This document shows, piece after piece, positions 6,152 to 6,213 of a stretch of 6,213 bases of DNA. The DNA comes from a bacterium (GTDB lineage: Bacteria > SZUA-79 > Acidulodesulfobacterales > Acidulodesulfobacteraceae). The stretch's first letter is position 1. Every line of letters starts with the position of its first letter. Under the pieces are notes generated by a model. That model ran no database searches and was not told the DNA's origin. It saw only the letters and a list, made by a program, of their open reading frames with translations. A program made the position numbers and the translations under genes. The stretch lies in NCBI GenBank assembly GCA_021800805.1, contig JAJYYR010000051.1:1-6213 (forward strand), in the 5' to 3' direction.

Positions 6152-6157
6152 CTCCTT
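6152..6157 (-). promoter_or_regulatory. Shine-Dalgarno that decides the start of the membrane-protein gene
   Basis: AAGGAG on the minus strand lies eight bases from ATG 6143 but only two from GTG 6149. This favours the ATG and a 102-residue product rather than 104. Confidence 0.75.
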
Positions 6158-6184
6158 AATTTAAATTTTAATTTGTCTATTTGG

Positions 6185-6213
6185 AATATATAAAGTATTT
6201 TTTACTTTGTCAA
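6185..6213 (-). promoter_or_regulatory. Sigma70-type promoter of the two-gene leading-region operon
   Basis: On the minus strand a perfect -35 TTGACA (6213-6208) is followed by 17 bp and a -10 TATATT (6190-6185, 5 of 6 consensus). The predicted start is near 6178, giving a leader of about 35 bases before ATG 6143. The -35 is the last thing in the window, so upstream control elements are not visible. Confidence 0.72.
6192..6208. repeat. Inverted repeat AAAGTA/TACTTT in the promoter spacer
   Basis: AAAGTA (6192-6197) and TACTTT (6203-6208) are perfect 6-bp arms around five T. They fill the spacer of the leading-region promoter and touch the -35. This is a candidate operator half-site pair, unrelated in sequence to the AGAATAT repeats of the transfer-operon promoter. 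Confidence 0.4.

Noticed and set aside
1..6213. CRISPR arrays, tRNA or rRNA genes, insertion sequences
   Set aside because: No spaced repeat array, RNA-gene signature, transposase motif or terminal inverted repeats were seen.

Overview
The window carries the DNA-processing (Dtr/mobilization) end of a conjugative element. It is an AT-rich plasmid or integrative conjugative element, most likely from a Gram-negative bacterium. The host cannot be named from this sequence. The Gram-negative inference rests on the gene set, which matches the R388/F-type MOBF system, and on the sigma70-like promoters. No replication, integration or type IV secretion (mating-pair) genes lie inside the window.

Layout from left to right. 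Positions 1-182 hold the 3' end of an unrecognised plus-strand gene. It converges on a minus-strand transfer operon, and a short hairpin (238-257) lies between the two. The operon reads right to left: a ribbon-helix-helix DNA-binding protein (5358-5107, TrwA-like), the coupling protein ATPase (5095-3062, TrwB/TraD-like) and the relaxase-helicase (2973-262, TrwC/TraI-like). This is the order oriT-trwA-trwB-trwC known from plasmid R388.

The 227-bp intergenic region 5359-5585 explains the operon. It contains a sigma70 promoter (TTGACA, 17 bp, TATTCT, minus strand). AGAATAT/ATATTCT repeats cover the -10 element and spacer, and a tandem 9-bp repeat lies in the early transcribed region. It also contains a convincing oriT: a hairpin with ACGCAAGG/CCTTGCGT arms (5517-5548), followed after six bases by TGTCT/A, the same nick-site core as in R388. 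The predicted nick is between 5554 and 5555 on the plus strand. DNA to the right would therefore enter the recipient first, and the transfer genes last.

To the right of oriT, in the predicted leading region, two small minus-strand genes (6143-5835 and 5810-5586) form an operon. It has its own strong sigma70-like promoter at the window edge (6213-6185). The first encodes a small membrane-anchored or exported protein with two cysteines. The second encodes a small, charged, coiled-coil-like protein. Neither is recognised.

Predicted working model: the RHH protein binds the oriT/promoter region, represses its own operon and helps assemble the relaxosome. The relaxase nicks at 5554/5555, stays attached to the 5' end and unwinds the strand with its helicase domain. 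The membrane-bound coupling protein then feeds the complex to a secretion channel encoded elsewhere. Points that stand out are four hydrophobic segments in the coupling protein (two is usual), a single run of three tyrosines in the relaxase active site, and the lack of a Shine-Dalgarno sequence for the relaxase gene alone.
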